A stretch of DNA of 64,000 nt from JAEULH01 sp963805915 (GTDB taxonomy: Bacteria; Pseudomonadota; Alphaproteobacteria; Rhodospirillales; Defluviicoccaceae): assembly GCA_963805915.1 (NCBI GenBank), contig CAWDWD010000007.1, positions 124,001-188,000 on the forward strand. Direction: 5' to 3'. A program made the translations under genes and the position numbers. Position 1 is the first letter of the stretch. Each line of letters starts with the position of its first letter. The notes below the pieces were generated by a model. It did no database searches. It was not told the DNA's origin and was given only the letters and a program-made list of their open reading frames with translations. Positions 29,050-37,762 of this stretch are shown here, piece after piece.

Positions 29050-30426
29050 ATGCGGATCATTATTTGCGGCGCCGGCCAGGTCGGCTTCAGCATCGCGCGT
29101 CAGCTTGCCCGAGAGGGCAACGATGTCACGGTCATCGATACCTCACCGGAATTGATCCGCAGGATCAACGACAACCTCGACGCCCAAGGCATCGTCGGCC
29201 ACGCCTCGAGACCCGATGTCCTCGAGCGGGCCGGCACCGCCGATGCCGACATGATCATCGCCGTGACCCTTGGCGACGAGATCAATATGGTTGCGTGCCA
29301 GATCGCCCATTCCTTATTCGAAGTGCCGCTCAAGATCGCCCGCATCCGCGAGCAAAGCTACCTCGACCCGGCCTGGGCCAACCTGTTCTCGCGCGACCAC
29401 CTGCCGATCGACGTGACCATCTCCCCCGAGGTCGAGGTGGCCCGGGCGGTGGCGCGCCGGCTCAAGGTTCCCGGCGCCTTCGAAATGATTCCGCTGGCCG
29501 ACGACAAGGTCCGGCTTCTCGGCGTGCGTTGCGAGGAAGACTGTCCGCTGGTCAACACGCCGATCAAGCAGTTGACCCAACTGTTCCCCGATTTAAACAT
29601 CGTGATCGTCGCGCTGCTGCGTCACGACGAGGCCGTCCTGTTGACCGGCGATGATCAGATGCTGGTCGGCGACGACGTCTATTTCGTTGTCGAGACGACG
29701 CACGTCGCGCGCGCGATGACCGCCTTTGGCCACGAAGAGCCCGAGGCGCGCCGGCTGCTGATCTGCGGCGGCGGCAATATCGCGCTTCTGCTCGCTCAGG
29801 AAATCGAGCGCGAGTACCCGTGGATCAACGCCAAGATCATCGAGGCCGATCCCGAGCGGGCGGCGGAGGTCGCCAGCCTGCTCGGCAATACGGTCGTTCT
29901 GAACGGCGATGTTCTCGACCCAGAAATTCTCGAAGAGGCCGGCGTTTCCGCGACCGACACCGTCGTCGCCGTGACCAACGGCGACGAGACCAATATTCTC
30001 TCCTCGCTTCTGGCCAAGAGGCATGGCGCGCGCCGGGCGATTACGCTGCTGAACAAGAGCACCTACGAGCCATTGATGACCACGCTCGGCATCGATGTCA
30101 TCGTCAGCCCGCGCAACATCACCGCGTCGACCATTCTCCAGCATGTCCGCCGCGGCCGGATTTATTCCGTGCACACGCTGCGGGAAGGCTTTGGCGAATT
30201 GATCGAGGCCGAGGCATTGGATACATCGAGTCTGGTCGGCTCGCCGCTGAAGGAGGTAAAGCTGCCGCCGGGCGTCATGATCGGCGGTATCGTGCGCCAC
30301 GGGAAGGTGATCAGCCCGCGCGGCAACACGGTCATCCAGGGCAAGGACCGCGTTGTTCTGTTCGCGACCGCCGACGCCGTGCGCAAGGTCGAGAAGCTGT
30401 TTTCCGTGCGCCTTGAGTACTTCTAG
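29050..30426 (+). CDS. trkA: Trk potassium uptake system peripheral protein TrkA
   Basis: NAD-binding regulatory subunit of the Trk potassium channel. Two RCK units are visible: the first Rossmann motif is IIICGAGQVGFSIARQLA and the second RLLICGGGNIALLLAQEIE. Each is followed by an acidic strand end and a TrkA_C domain. 458 residues, full length. The order ntrX-trkA-dat-hfq is conserved in many alphaproteobacteria. Confidence 0.96.
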   Translation: MRIIICGAGQVGFSIARQLAREGNDVTVIDTSPELIRRINDNLDAQGIVGHASRPDVLERAGTADADMIIAVTLGDEINMVACQIAHSLFEVPLKIARIREQSYLDPAWANLFSRDHLPIDVTISPEVEVARAVARRLKVPGAFEMIPLADDKVRLLGVRCEEDCPLVNTPIKQLTQLFPDLNIVIVALLRHDEAVLLTGDDQMLVGDDVYFVVETTHVARAMTAFGHEEPEARRLLICGGGNIALLLAQEIEREYPWINAKIIEADPERAAEVASLLGNTVVLNGDVLDPEILEEAGVSATDTVVAVTNGDETNILSSLLAKRHGARRAITLLNKSTYEPLMTTLGIDVIVSPRNITASTILQHVRRGRIYSVHTLREGFGELIEAEALDTSSLVGSPLKEVKLPPGVMIGGIVRHGKVISPRGNTVIQGKDRVVLFATADAVRKVEKLFSVRLEYF

Positions 30427-30427
30427 G

Positions 30428-31327
30428 ATGAGCCGGGTCGCCTACGTCAACGGCCGCTACCTGCCTCACGCGCGCGCGCGGGTCCATGTCGAGGATCGCG
30501 GCTATCAGTTTTCCGACGCGGTCTACGAAGTGATCGCCGTCCACAAGGGGCGCCTGATCGACGAAACCGAGCATCTCGAACGTCTCGCGAGATCGCTCGC
30601 CGCCTTGCGCATCGACTGGCCGGTCCGCCCGCGCGCTCTTCACATCAAGCTTGACGAGATGGTCCGCCGCAACAAGATTACGGCGCGGGGGATTGTCTAC
30701 CTGCAAATCAGCCGCGGGGTCGCCCCGCGCAATCATGCCTTTCCTTCGGCATGTTCGCCCGTTCTGGTCATGACCGCGCGCGCGTTGCCGCCGTTCGATT
30801 ACGAAAGCGCGCGCCGCGGCGTCGGCGTCGTCACGACGGCCGACCTGCGCTGGGGCCGCCGTGATATCAAGTCGACCTCGCTCCTCGCCAATGTCCTCGC
30901 CCGTCAGCACGCACAGGAACAAGGCGCGTTCGAGGCTTGGTTGGTGGACGACGACGGAATGGTCACCGAAGGCACCGCCTCGAATGCCTGGATCGTGACG
31001 AGCGCCGGCGAACTGATCACCCACAACGCCGGCTACGCGATCCTCAGCGGCATCACCCGCCAAGCGGTCGCGGACATCGCTGCCGCGCACGGCCTGATCT
31101 TGCGCGAACGCGCGTTCAGCCTGACGCAGGCGAAGGCCGCGGCCGAGGCGTTTCTGACCAGCACGACCTCGCTGGTCAAGCCGGTGATCCGGATCGATGA
31201 TACCGTGATCGGGGCGGGCACGATCGGGCCGCTGAGCGAGCGGCTGCTCGACTATTACATCCGCCATCTCGAAGAAGAAGCGGGGCGGCAAGGCGCGGTG
31301 CCCCAGAGCGCAAGTCCGTCATGGTGA
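30428..31327 (+). CDS. dat: D-amino-acid transaminase (class IV PLP aminotransferase)
   Basis: PLP enzyme exchanging amino groups between D-amino acids and 2-oxo acids, supplying D-Glu/D-Ala for the cell wall. Class IV motifs: AYVNGRYLPHARARVHVEDRGYQF, the PLP lysine in RRDIKSTSLLANVLA, EGTASNAWIV and ILSGITRQAV. 299 residues. The ATG follows the trkA stop by 1 bp. Closely related branched-chain transaminases cannot be fully excluded. Confidence 0.87.
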   Translation: MSRVAYVNGRYLPHARARVHVEDRGYQFSDAVYEVIAVHKGRLIDETEHLERLARSLAALRIDWPVRPRALHIKLDEMVRRNKITARGIVYLQISRGVAPRNHAFPSACSPVLVMTARALPPFDYESARRGVGVVTTADLRWGRRDIKSTSLLANVLARQHAQEQGAFEAWLVDDDGMVTEGTASNAWIVTSAGELITHNAGYAILSGITRQAVADIAAAHGLILRERAFSLTQAKAAAEAFLTSTTSLVKPVIRIDDTVIGAGTIGPLSERLLDYYIRHLEEEAGRQGAVPQSASPSW

Positions 31328-32025
31328 TCGCGGACCCGCTAAAGGCGCCGCTGGCGCGCCCGCGCGCGATTCTGTTCGACTGGGACAATACGCTCATCGA
31401 CAGCTGGGCCGCGATCCAGGACGCGCAAAACTTCACCTTGGCGCATTTTGGCATGGAGCCATGGACGCTCGCGGAGACTCGTGAGCGGGTGCGCGGTTCG
31501 ATGCGCGATACCTTTCCCGCGATGTTCGGCGAGCGGTGGCGCGAGGCGGGCGAGGTTTTCTATGCTCGATTTACCGAACATCACCTCGATGCGCTGAAGC
31601 CGCTTGCCGGCGCCGAGGACATGTTGATCGCCCTTCACGATGCCGGCGTCTATCTCGCCGTCGTCAGCAACAAGAAGGGCGATTACCTCCGCGCGGAGGC
31701 GGCGCGGCTTGATTGGGGGCGTTATTTCGGCGTCCGCGGGGGCGGCGCGAACGGGGGCGGTATTGTCGGCGCCTTCGATGCGGCGAACGACAAGCCGGCC
31801 GTCGATCCCGTCGATCTTGCGTTGGCCGGCAGCGGCATCGCCGCCGGCCCGTCCGTATGGTTTGCCGGCGACACCGACATCGATCTGGAGTGCGCCCGCA
31901 ACGCCGAGTGCGTGCCCGTTCTCGTTCGTGGCGAACCGCCGGCGCGAGGCGAGTTCGCCGGTCATCCCCCGGCGCTCCACGTCACCGACTGCATCTCCCT
32001 TTTAAACGTCGCGCTGAACCTGTAA
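31321..32025 (+). CDS. HAD-superfamily hydrolase, phosphoglycolate phosphatase-like
   Basis: The first HAD motif ILFDWDNTLIDSW holds the nucleophile and acid/base aspartates. A helical cap region follows, then the second motif (LAVVSNKKG) and the distal WFAGDTDIDLECARNAECVPVLV with the metal-binding aspartates. 234 residues. Its start lies inside the last codons of dat, so the two are coupled. The substrate is not known; the family removes phosphate from small metabolites. Confidence 0.85.
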   Translation: MVIADPLKAPLARPRAILFDWDNTLIDSWAAIQDAQNFTLAHFGMEPWTLAETRERVRGSMRDTFPAMFGERWREAGEVFYARFTEHHLDALKPLAGAEDMLIALHDAGVYLAVVSNKKGDYLRAEAARLDWGRYFGVRGGGANGGGIVGAFDAANDKPAVDPVDLALAGSGIAAGPSVWFAGDTDIDLECARNAECVPVLVRGEPPARGEFAGHPPALHVTDCISLLNVALNL

Positions 32026-32185
32026 ACTGGGAAGCATAAGAACTTAGCAAGACGTTGGTCGGGGGGCGCACGCTTCGACGTCGGCTGCGTATCCTCCCTT
32101 GAGCGGAGCGTGGCGCGGTCTCATCTGTTTTCCCTAGTAGCCACCAATGAATTTACCAATGAACAACGAAAAGAGGGGTAGGCCT

Positions 32186-32437
32186 ATGTCCTCGGAAAAA
32201 TCGCAGAATGTCCAGGACGTTTTCCTCAACCACATCCGCAAGAACAAAACGCCGGTCACCATCTTCCTGGTCAACGGTGTCAAACTTCAGGGGATCGTCA
32301 CGTGGTTCGACCAGTTCTCCGTGCTGCTTCGCCGCGACGGCCATACCCAGCTGGTCTATAAGCACGCGATTTCGACGGTGATGCCGTCGGTGCAGATCCA
32401 GCTGTTCGAGCCCGAAAAAGAAGCGGCGACAGCGTAA
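32186..32437 (+). CDS. hfq: RNA chaperone Hfq
   Basis: Hexameric Sm-like protein that pairs small RNAs with mRNAs. The Sm1 motif NVQDVFLNHIRKNKTPVTIFLVNGVKLQGIV and the Sm2 motif YKHAISTVMP are intact; Gln and Phe residues of the proximal and distal RNA-binding faces are in place. 83 residues. GAGGGG precedes the ATG at 32186; an upstream ATG at 32147 gives a longer form without family support. hflX follows at 18 bp. Confidence 0.97.
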   Translation: MSSEKSQNVQDVFLNHIRKNKTPVTIFLVNGVKLQGIVTWFDQFSVLLRRDGHTQLVYKHAISTVMPSVQIQLFEPEKEAATA

Positions 32438-32455
32438 GCGGCGGCCCGCGCGGCC

Positions 32456-33799
32456 GTGGCGAAGGACGGCGTCGGCGAGCTGAAGGGCGATCCCGGCGCC
32501 TGCTTCGTTATTCATCCGGCGAGGAAGGCGGATGGCGGCGGCGGCGCGCGATCCCCCGACGCCCGTTTGGCCGAAGCGGTGGGGTTGGCCGAGGCGATCG
32601 GCCTGCGCGTCCATCTGGCGGAAGTTGTCGGCCTGTCGAGCGCGCGCCCGGCGACGCTTCTCGGCGCCGGCACGGTCGAACGATTGGCCGGTGAGATCCG
32701 CGCTGCGGGCGAAGAGGCGGGCGGCGCCCCGGTCGTCGTCATCGACGCGGCGCTTACGCCGGTGCAGCAACGCAATCTTGAGCGGGCGTGGGACGCCAAG
32801 GTCGTCGACCGGACCGGCCTCATCCTCGAAATCTTCGGCGAGCGCGCGCGTACCGCCGAGGGCCGGCTGCAGGTCGAACTCGCGGCGCTGGTCTATCAGC
32901 GCAGCCGACTGGTCCGCAGTTGGACGCACCTTGAGCGCCAGCGCGGCGGTTTCGGTTTCCTCGGCGGCCCGGGCGAGGCCCAGATCGAGACCGACCGGCG
33001 GCTGATCGGCGAGCGCATCACCCGGATCAAGCGCCTGCTCAAGGGTGTGCGCAGAACCCGCGCTTTGCATCGCCAGGCGCGGCGGCGCGTGCCGTACCCG
33101 ATCATCGCGCTGGTCGGCTACACCAATGCCGGGAAGTCGACCTTGTTCAACAGGTTGACGCGCGCCGACGTGTCCGCCGAAGACCAGTTGTTCGCGACCC
33201 TCGATCCGACAATGCGCGCGCTTTCCTTGCCCTCGGGACGCTCGGCCATCCTCTCGGACACGGTCGGGTTCATCTCGGATTTGCCGCACGAACTGGTCGA
33301 GGCCTTCCGCGCCACCTTGGAAGAAGTCAACGAGGCCGATGCCGTCGTTCATGTGCGCGATATTTCCCACGTCGAAACGGAAGAGCAGAAGGAAGACGTT
33401 CATACCGTTCTGAGCGAGATGGGGCTGAGCCGGCTTGTCGACGGCGAACTGATCGAGGTGCTCAACAAGGCCGATCTGTTAAGCGATCATGAACGCGACG
33501 CGGTCTCGAACCGGATGGCGCGAGGTAGCGCCGCCGCGGTGCTGGTCTCGGCGAAGACGGGCGAGGGCTGCGAGCGGCTGCTGGGTATGTTCGACGAACG
33601 CTTGGCGGCGTCGGCGTCGGTGATCGAGGTGTCTGTGCCGCCGGCGGACGGTGGATCCCTCGCCTGGGTTTATCGCCATGGCGAGGTCATTGCCCGCAAG
33701 GATACCGACGACGCCATTCAGCTCAAGGTGAGGATGCAAGCCGAGGACGCGGCCCGCCTGTCGCAGCGGCTCGGCCTGGATCGGGCGACGGGAAGCTAG
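32456..33799 (+). CDS. hflX: GTPase HflX
   Basis: Ribosome-associated GTPase that splits stalled or heat-stressed ribosomes. The N-terminal HflX domain (ATLLGAGTVERLAGEI, VQQRNLERAWDAKVVDRTGLILEIF, RRLIGERITRIKR) precedes the G domain: G1 GYTNAGKST, the switch region with DPTMRALSLPSGR, G3 DTVGFI and G4 NKAD. GTG start. 447 residues. The hfq-hflX linkage is a classic conserved pair. Confidence 0.95.
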   Translation: MAKDGVGELKGDPGACFVIHPARKADGGGGARSPDARLAEAVGLAEAIGLRVHLAEVVGLSSARPATLLGAGTVERLAGEIRAAGEEAGGAPVVVIDAALTPVQQRNLERAWDAKVVDRTGLILEIFGERARTAEGRLQVELAALVYQRSRLVRSWTHLERQRGGFGFLGGPGEAQIETDRRLIGERITRIKRLLKGVRRTRALHRQARRRVPYPIIALVGYTNAGKSTLFNRLTRADVSAEDQLFATLDPTMRALSLPSGRSAILSDTVGFISDLPHELVEAFRATLEEVNEADAVVHVRDISHVETEEQKEDVHTVLSEMGLSRLVDGELIEVLNKADLLSDHERDAVSNRMARGSAAAVLVSAKTGEGCERLLGMFDERLAASASVIEVSVPPADGGSLAWVYRHGEVIARKDTDDAIQLKVRMQAEDAARLSQRLGLDRATGS

Positions 33800-33902
33800 C
33801 GATTCGTGGATCGAGCGATCAAATGCTTGGGTGCCGGGTGTTGATTCGAGCGATCAAATGCCGGCGTGCCAGGCGTTTGATTCGGTTCATGAGGGGACCC
33901 CC

Positions 33903-34172
33903 ATGGCGACGACGCGTTCGCAACGGCGCTGGCGCGGCAAGCACCGGCTGGTCAAGAGCCAGCTCAACGTTATGGCCCGCCAGGAAATTCACGATGGCCT
34001 TGCCGACATTGCCGCCCGGTTCGGGCTGCAAGGCAAGGGCGAAGCGGTCGCTTTCTGCTATGTGCTGACACGCGCATTGATCGAAAGAGGCGGCGGCGAC
34101 GAGGCGATTAGGCGCATGATCGACGATCTTGCCGCCGGCTACCGCGCCAACCGCGACGTTCACGCCGCCTGA
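33903..34172 (+). CDS. Small conserved-looking hypothetical protein
   Basis: 89 residues: a basic N-terminus (ATTRSQRRWRGKHRLVKSQL) is followed by two predicted amphipathic helices (EIHDGLADIAARFGLQGKGEAVAF, DEAIRRMIDDLAAGY). The layout resembles a small ribbon-helix-helix or DNA/RNA-binding protein, but I do not recognise the family. The start is chosen after GGGGACCCCC; a longer frame goes back to 33831 through an imperfect direct repeat (GAGCGATCAAATGC twice, 33813-33860). Confidence 0.6.
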   Translation: MATTRSQRRWRGKHRLVKSQLNVMARQEIHDGLADIAARFGLQGKGEAVAFCYVLTRALIERGGGDEAIRRMIDDLAAGYRANRDVHAA

Positions 34173-34228
34173 GGCACACGCCGGCGGGCTCGGCGCGCGA
34201 GGGCAATGATCGCGCCAGCCGATCGCGT

Positions 34229-34276
34229 AAACGATGTCCGCGAAACGATGTCCGCGCAAACGATGTCGGCGTAAAC
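34229..34276. repeat. Three tandem 14-15 bp units in a spacer
   Basis: AAACGATGTCCGCG is repeated at 34229, 34243 and, with one change, 34258, followed by a partial fourth unit. The repeats fill the gap between the small hypothetical gene and the inositol-monophosphatase gene. Too short and irregular for a CRISPR. Confidence 0.88.
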
Positions 34277-34291
34277 AATGATAAATCACGC

Positions 34292-35158
34292 GTGGCGGTG
34301 ACGATGGGGCCGGATCCGGACAAGGTTATTCAAATCATTCGCGAGGTCGCGGCCGCCGAGATCATGCCGCGCTTCGGCAAACTGACATCGGCCGACATCG
34401 CCGAGAAGCGCGGGCCGAACGATTTGGTGACCGTCGCCGACACCGCCGCCGAGGCCGCACTCGGCGCCGCGCTCAACGGACTGTGGCCGGGTAGCGCGCT
34501 TGTTGGCGAGGAAGCGGTCGACGCCGACGCGACTGTTCTCCAGGCGCTGGCCGGAGAGGCCCCAGTCTGGATCATCGATCCGGTCGACGGGACCAACAAC
34601 TTCGCGCGCGGCAAGGCGTGCTTCGCGGTGATCGTCGCGTTTTGCGTCGGCGGCGAAACCATGGGCGGATGGATCCACGATCCGGTGAGCGACACGACCG
34701 TCTGGGCCGGCAAAGGCGCGGGCGCCTGGCTCGTGACGAGCGGCGGGCGGACGCGCATGCATCTCGCGGCGGCGAAGCCGATCGCGAAAATGACCGGCTC
34801 GCTCGGCTATCGCTGGGCGCGGCGGGTGAAGGAGCGGATCAAGGCCGGTATCGGATCGCCGGCGCCGCGGTTCGTCCGCTATGGCTGCACCGGGCGCGAG
34901 TACATGGACCTTGCCTCCGGGAAACTGGACTTCGCCGCCTATACCCGGCTCAAGCCATGGGATCACGCCGCCGGGGTGCTGATCCACGGCGAGGCCGGCG
35001 GATACGCGCGAATGACGGATCCAGGCTCGGATGCCGAGCGCCGATACAGGCCATTGCCGACGATTATCGATGCGACCGTGCTGCTGGCGCCCGATCGTAC
35101 GCGCTGGCAGGAGCTCAAGACCAGTCTCGGTCTTCCGGATGGTCGCGCCGCGACCTAA
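34292..35158 (+). CDS. Inositol monophosphatase family protein
   Basis: Mg2+-dependent sugar/nucleotide phosphatase fold. Metal-binding motifs: VGEEAVD, the signature WIIDPVDGTNNFARG and the C-terminal KPWDHAAGVLIHGEAGG. 288 residues from the GTG at 34292; the ATG at 34304 is an alternative. The family includes inositol monophosphatase, CysQ and fructose bisphosphatase types; the exact substrate is not evident. It precedes the dehydrogenase gene by 43 bp. Confidence 0.87.
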   Translation: MAVTMGPDPDKVIQIIREVAAAEIMPRFGKLTSADIAEKRGPNDLVTVADTAAEAALGAALNGLWPGSALVGEEAVDADATVLQALAGEAPVWIIDPVDGTNNFARGKACFAVIVAFCVGGETMGGWIHDPVSDTTVWAGKGAGAWLVTSGGRTRMHLAAAKPIAKMTGSLGYRWARRVKERIKAGIGSPAPRFVRYGCTGREYMDLASGKLDFAAYTRLKPWDHAAGVLIHGEAGGYARMTDPGSDAERRYRPLPTIIDATVLLAPDRTRWQELKTSLGLPDGRAAT

Positions 35159-35201
35159 GCTTGCGCCGACAAAAAGAGCAACCCAAGGGAGGAACGCAAG
35201 C

Positions 35202-36072
35202 ATGACGGTCGTTCGCACCGCCTTCATCGGCCTCGGGGTCATGGGCTACCCGATGGCCGGGCATCTGGTTCGCGCCGGCCACCGGGTCATCGTCTACAAC
35301 CGGACGGAGGGCAAGGCTACGCAATGGGTTGAACATTATGAGGGCCGGGCCGCCCCGACACCCGCCGAGGCCGCGCGCGACGCGGATCTCATTTTCGCCT
35401 GCGTCGGCAATGACGACGATTTGCGCGAGGTCATGCTCGGAGAGTAGCGGGATCATCGCCGGCGCCGCGCCCGGCGCGATCATCGTCGATCACACCACCG
35501 CGTCGGCGAAGATCGCCCGCGAGCTTGCCGCCGCCGCTTCAGCCAAATCCGCGGGCTTTCTTGACGCCCCCGTCTCCGGCGGGCAGGCCGGCGCCGAAAC
35601 CGGCAAGCTGACGGTCATGGTCGGCGGCGCGGCCGAGCACTTCGCCAAGGCCGAGCCGGTCATCGCCGCGTACGCCCGCGCGGTGGCGCTGATGGGACCG
35701 GCCGGCAGCGGCCAGCTTGCCAAGATGGTCAACCAGGTGTGCATCGCCGGCCTGCTCCAGGGCCTCGCGGAAGCGCTGGCGTTCGGCGCGCGCGCCGGGC
35801 TCGACGGCAACAAGGTCGTCGAGGTCATCTCCAAGGGCGCCGCGCAGTCATGGCAGATGGACAACCGCGCGGCGAGCATGCTCGATGACAAGTTCGACTT
35901 CGGCTTCGCGGTCAACTGGATGCGCAAGGATCTGGCCATCGTCCTTGACGAGGCGAGGAGCAACGGCGCGTCCCTGCCGGTGACGGCGGTCGTCGATCAG
36001 CTCTACGCCCGCGTCCAGGAGATGGGCGGCGGCCGCTGGGACACCTCCAGCCTCGTCCGCCTGCTGCGGTAG
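35202..36072 (+). CDS. 3-hydroxyisobutyrate dehydrogenase family oxidoreductase (frameshifted)
   Basis: NAD(P)-dependent beta-hydroxyacid dehydrogenase. The N-terminal Rossmann motif FIGLGVMGYPMAGHLVRAGH is followed by the family strand VDHTTASAKIARELA, the substrate loop DAPVSGGQAGAETGKLTVMVGG and the catalytic lysine in GQLAKMVNQVC. The first 81 codons end at a stop (MLGE then TAG) and the rest continues in the next frame. A single extra base around 35445 explains it. AAGGGAGG lies before the ATG. Possible substrates are hydroxyisobutyrate, tartronate semialdehyde or relatives. Confidence 0.85.
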
Positions 36073-36091
36073 CCCGTGGCGGCGGGCCGGC

Positions 36092-37304
36092 TCAGGCTCC
36101 GGTGAAGGCCTGGAGGCCGGTCTGGGCGCGGCCGAGGATCAGCGCGTGGATGTCGTGGGTGCCCTCGTAGGTGTTGACCGTCTCCAGGTTCATGACGTGG
36201 CGGATGACATGGTATTCGTCGACGATGCCGTTGCCGCCGTGCATGTCGCGCGCGGCGCGGGCGATGTCGAGCGCCTTGCCGCAGGAGTTGCGCTTGATCA
36301 GCGAGATCAGCTCCGGCGCGCAGCGTGCCCTGCGTCGAGCAATCCGTCCGGCGCGCAGGCAGGCCTGCAGGCCGATGGCGATCTCCGTCTGCATGTCGGC
36401 GAGCTTGCGCTGGATCAGCTGGTTGGCGGCGAGCGGCCGGCCGAACTGGGTGCGGTCGAGCACGTACTGGCGCGCCGCGTGCCAGCAGAACTCCGCCGCG
36501 CCCAAAGCGCCCCAGGCGATGCCGTAGCGCGCCTTGTTGAGGCAGCCGAAGGGACCCGACAGCCCGGCGATATTCGGGAAGCAGGTTGGCTTCGGGGACG
36601 AAGACCTTGTCCATGACGATCTGGCCGGTCGGCGAGGCGCGCAGCGAGAACTTGCCCTCGATCTTCGGCGTTTACAGACCGTCCATTCCGCGCTCGAGGA
36701 TGAAGCCGCGGATGACGCCGTCGAGCTTGGCCCAGACCACCATGACGTCGGCGATCGGGCGAGTTGGTGATCCAGGTCTTGGTGCCCGGAAAGGACATAG
36801 CCGCCGGGCGCGCGCGCGGCTTTCGTCCGCATGCCGCCCGGGTCGGAGCCATGGTCGGGCTCGGTCAGGCCGAAGCAGCCGATCAGCTCGCCGGTGGCGA
36901 GGCTGGGCAGGTAGGTCCGCCGCTGGTCCTCGGTGCCGTAGGTGTGGATCGGGAAACATGACCAGGGACGACTGCACGCTCATGGCCGAGCGATAGCCGG
37001 AGTCGACGCACTCGATCTCGCGCGCCGCCAGCCCGTAGCAGACGTAGTTGACACCGGCCCCGCCGTACGCGTCCGGGATGGTCGGGCCGAGCAGGCCAAG
37101 CGCGCCCATCTCGCGCATGATCTCGAGGATCGAAGGTCTCGTTGCGGTTGGCGAGCAGGATCCGCGGCATGAGCTGGTCGCGTGGCGTAGCCGCGCGCCG
37201 TGTGGCGACCGCGCGCTCATCGTCGTCAAGTTCGTCTTCGAACAGGAGCGGATCTTCCCAGTTGAAGCGCGATGCCGAGGACGGCGCTGTTCGTCACCCT
37301 TCAT
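36092..37304 (-). pseudogene. gcdH: Decayed glutaryl-CoA dehydrogenase
   Basis: Fragments in all three minus-strand frames reconstruct a glutaryl-CoA dehydrogenase. In order: FNWEDPLLFEDELDDDE; MPRILLANRNETFDP; IMREMGALGLLGPTIPDAYGG; SGYRSAMSVQSSLVMFP; GTKTWITNSP; IADVMVVWAKLDGVIRGFI; MDKVFVPEANLLP; FGCLNKARYGIAWGALG; DMHGGNGIVDEYHVIRHVMN; TYEGTHDIHALILGRAQTG. Frame changes occur at least six times, most equivalent to +1. An in-frame TAA (36672-36674) follows MDGL, where a serine is usual. The intact enzyme degrades lysine and tryptophan intermediates. The number and kind of lesions suggest true decay, though the local assembly may be poor. Confidence 0.82.
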
Positions 37305-37320
37305 CGACCATACCCTTCAT

Positions 37321-37749
37321 CTACTCCGGCCTCTTCTCCGAGGCGCCATGCGCGAGCGATGCCGGGGCCGGGTTATCCCGGTCCAGGCAGGCCGTGATCT
37401 CGATCCCGCCGTCGGCTCCGCGGGCAACGAGAGACGAGACGGGCTCGCAATCGTCCGCCCAGCACAGGCTGTAGTCACCCGCGAATTCGGAATGGGCCAG
37501 CCGCAGCTTTTGCAAAGGTGGCAACGCCGGGCGGTAATGCCAAGCGCCATCGCTGAACGTGGCGCCGTCCGGCGGTTCCATGCCGGCGCCGCTGCCCGAA
37601 ACGTCGGCCTGTTCGAGCACAAGCCGATCGCCCGCGACCCGCCACGTCTCGCGCCAGACGGTCCGCTCGACCGAGTGGGTCCAGCTCAAGGTAAACACGC
37701 TGGCGGGCAAGGCCACGACCAGCGCGCCGGCCGCGAGACACACCGCCAT
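37321..37749 (-). CDS. DUF1850 domain protein of a TRAP-TAXI locus
   Basis: 142 residues starting with a hydrophobic export-type segment (VCLAAGALVVALPASVFTLSWTHSVE). The SWTHSVERTVW motif and the downstream GMEPPDGATFSDGAWHY are typical of DUF1850 proteins, which are usually encoded next to fused TRAP permeases of the TAXI type. It starts 14 bp after the permease stop and is the last gene of that unit. Its role is unknown; an accessory to substrate uptake is inferred from context. Confidence 0.8.
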   Translation of the reverse strand: MAVCLAAGALVVALPASVFTLSWTHSVERTVWRETWRVAGDRLVLEQADVSGSGAGMEPPDGATFSDGAWHYRPALPPLQKLRLAHSEFAGDYSLCWADDCEPVSSLVARGADGGIEITACLDRDNPAPASLAHGASEKRPE

Positions 37750-37762
37750 CAAGCCTCCGCCA

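Noticed and set aside
34229..34276. Short tandem units as a CRISPR array
   Set aside because: Units are 14-15 bp with no spacers between them and no cas genes in the window. No CRISPR array was seen anywhere.
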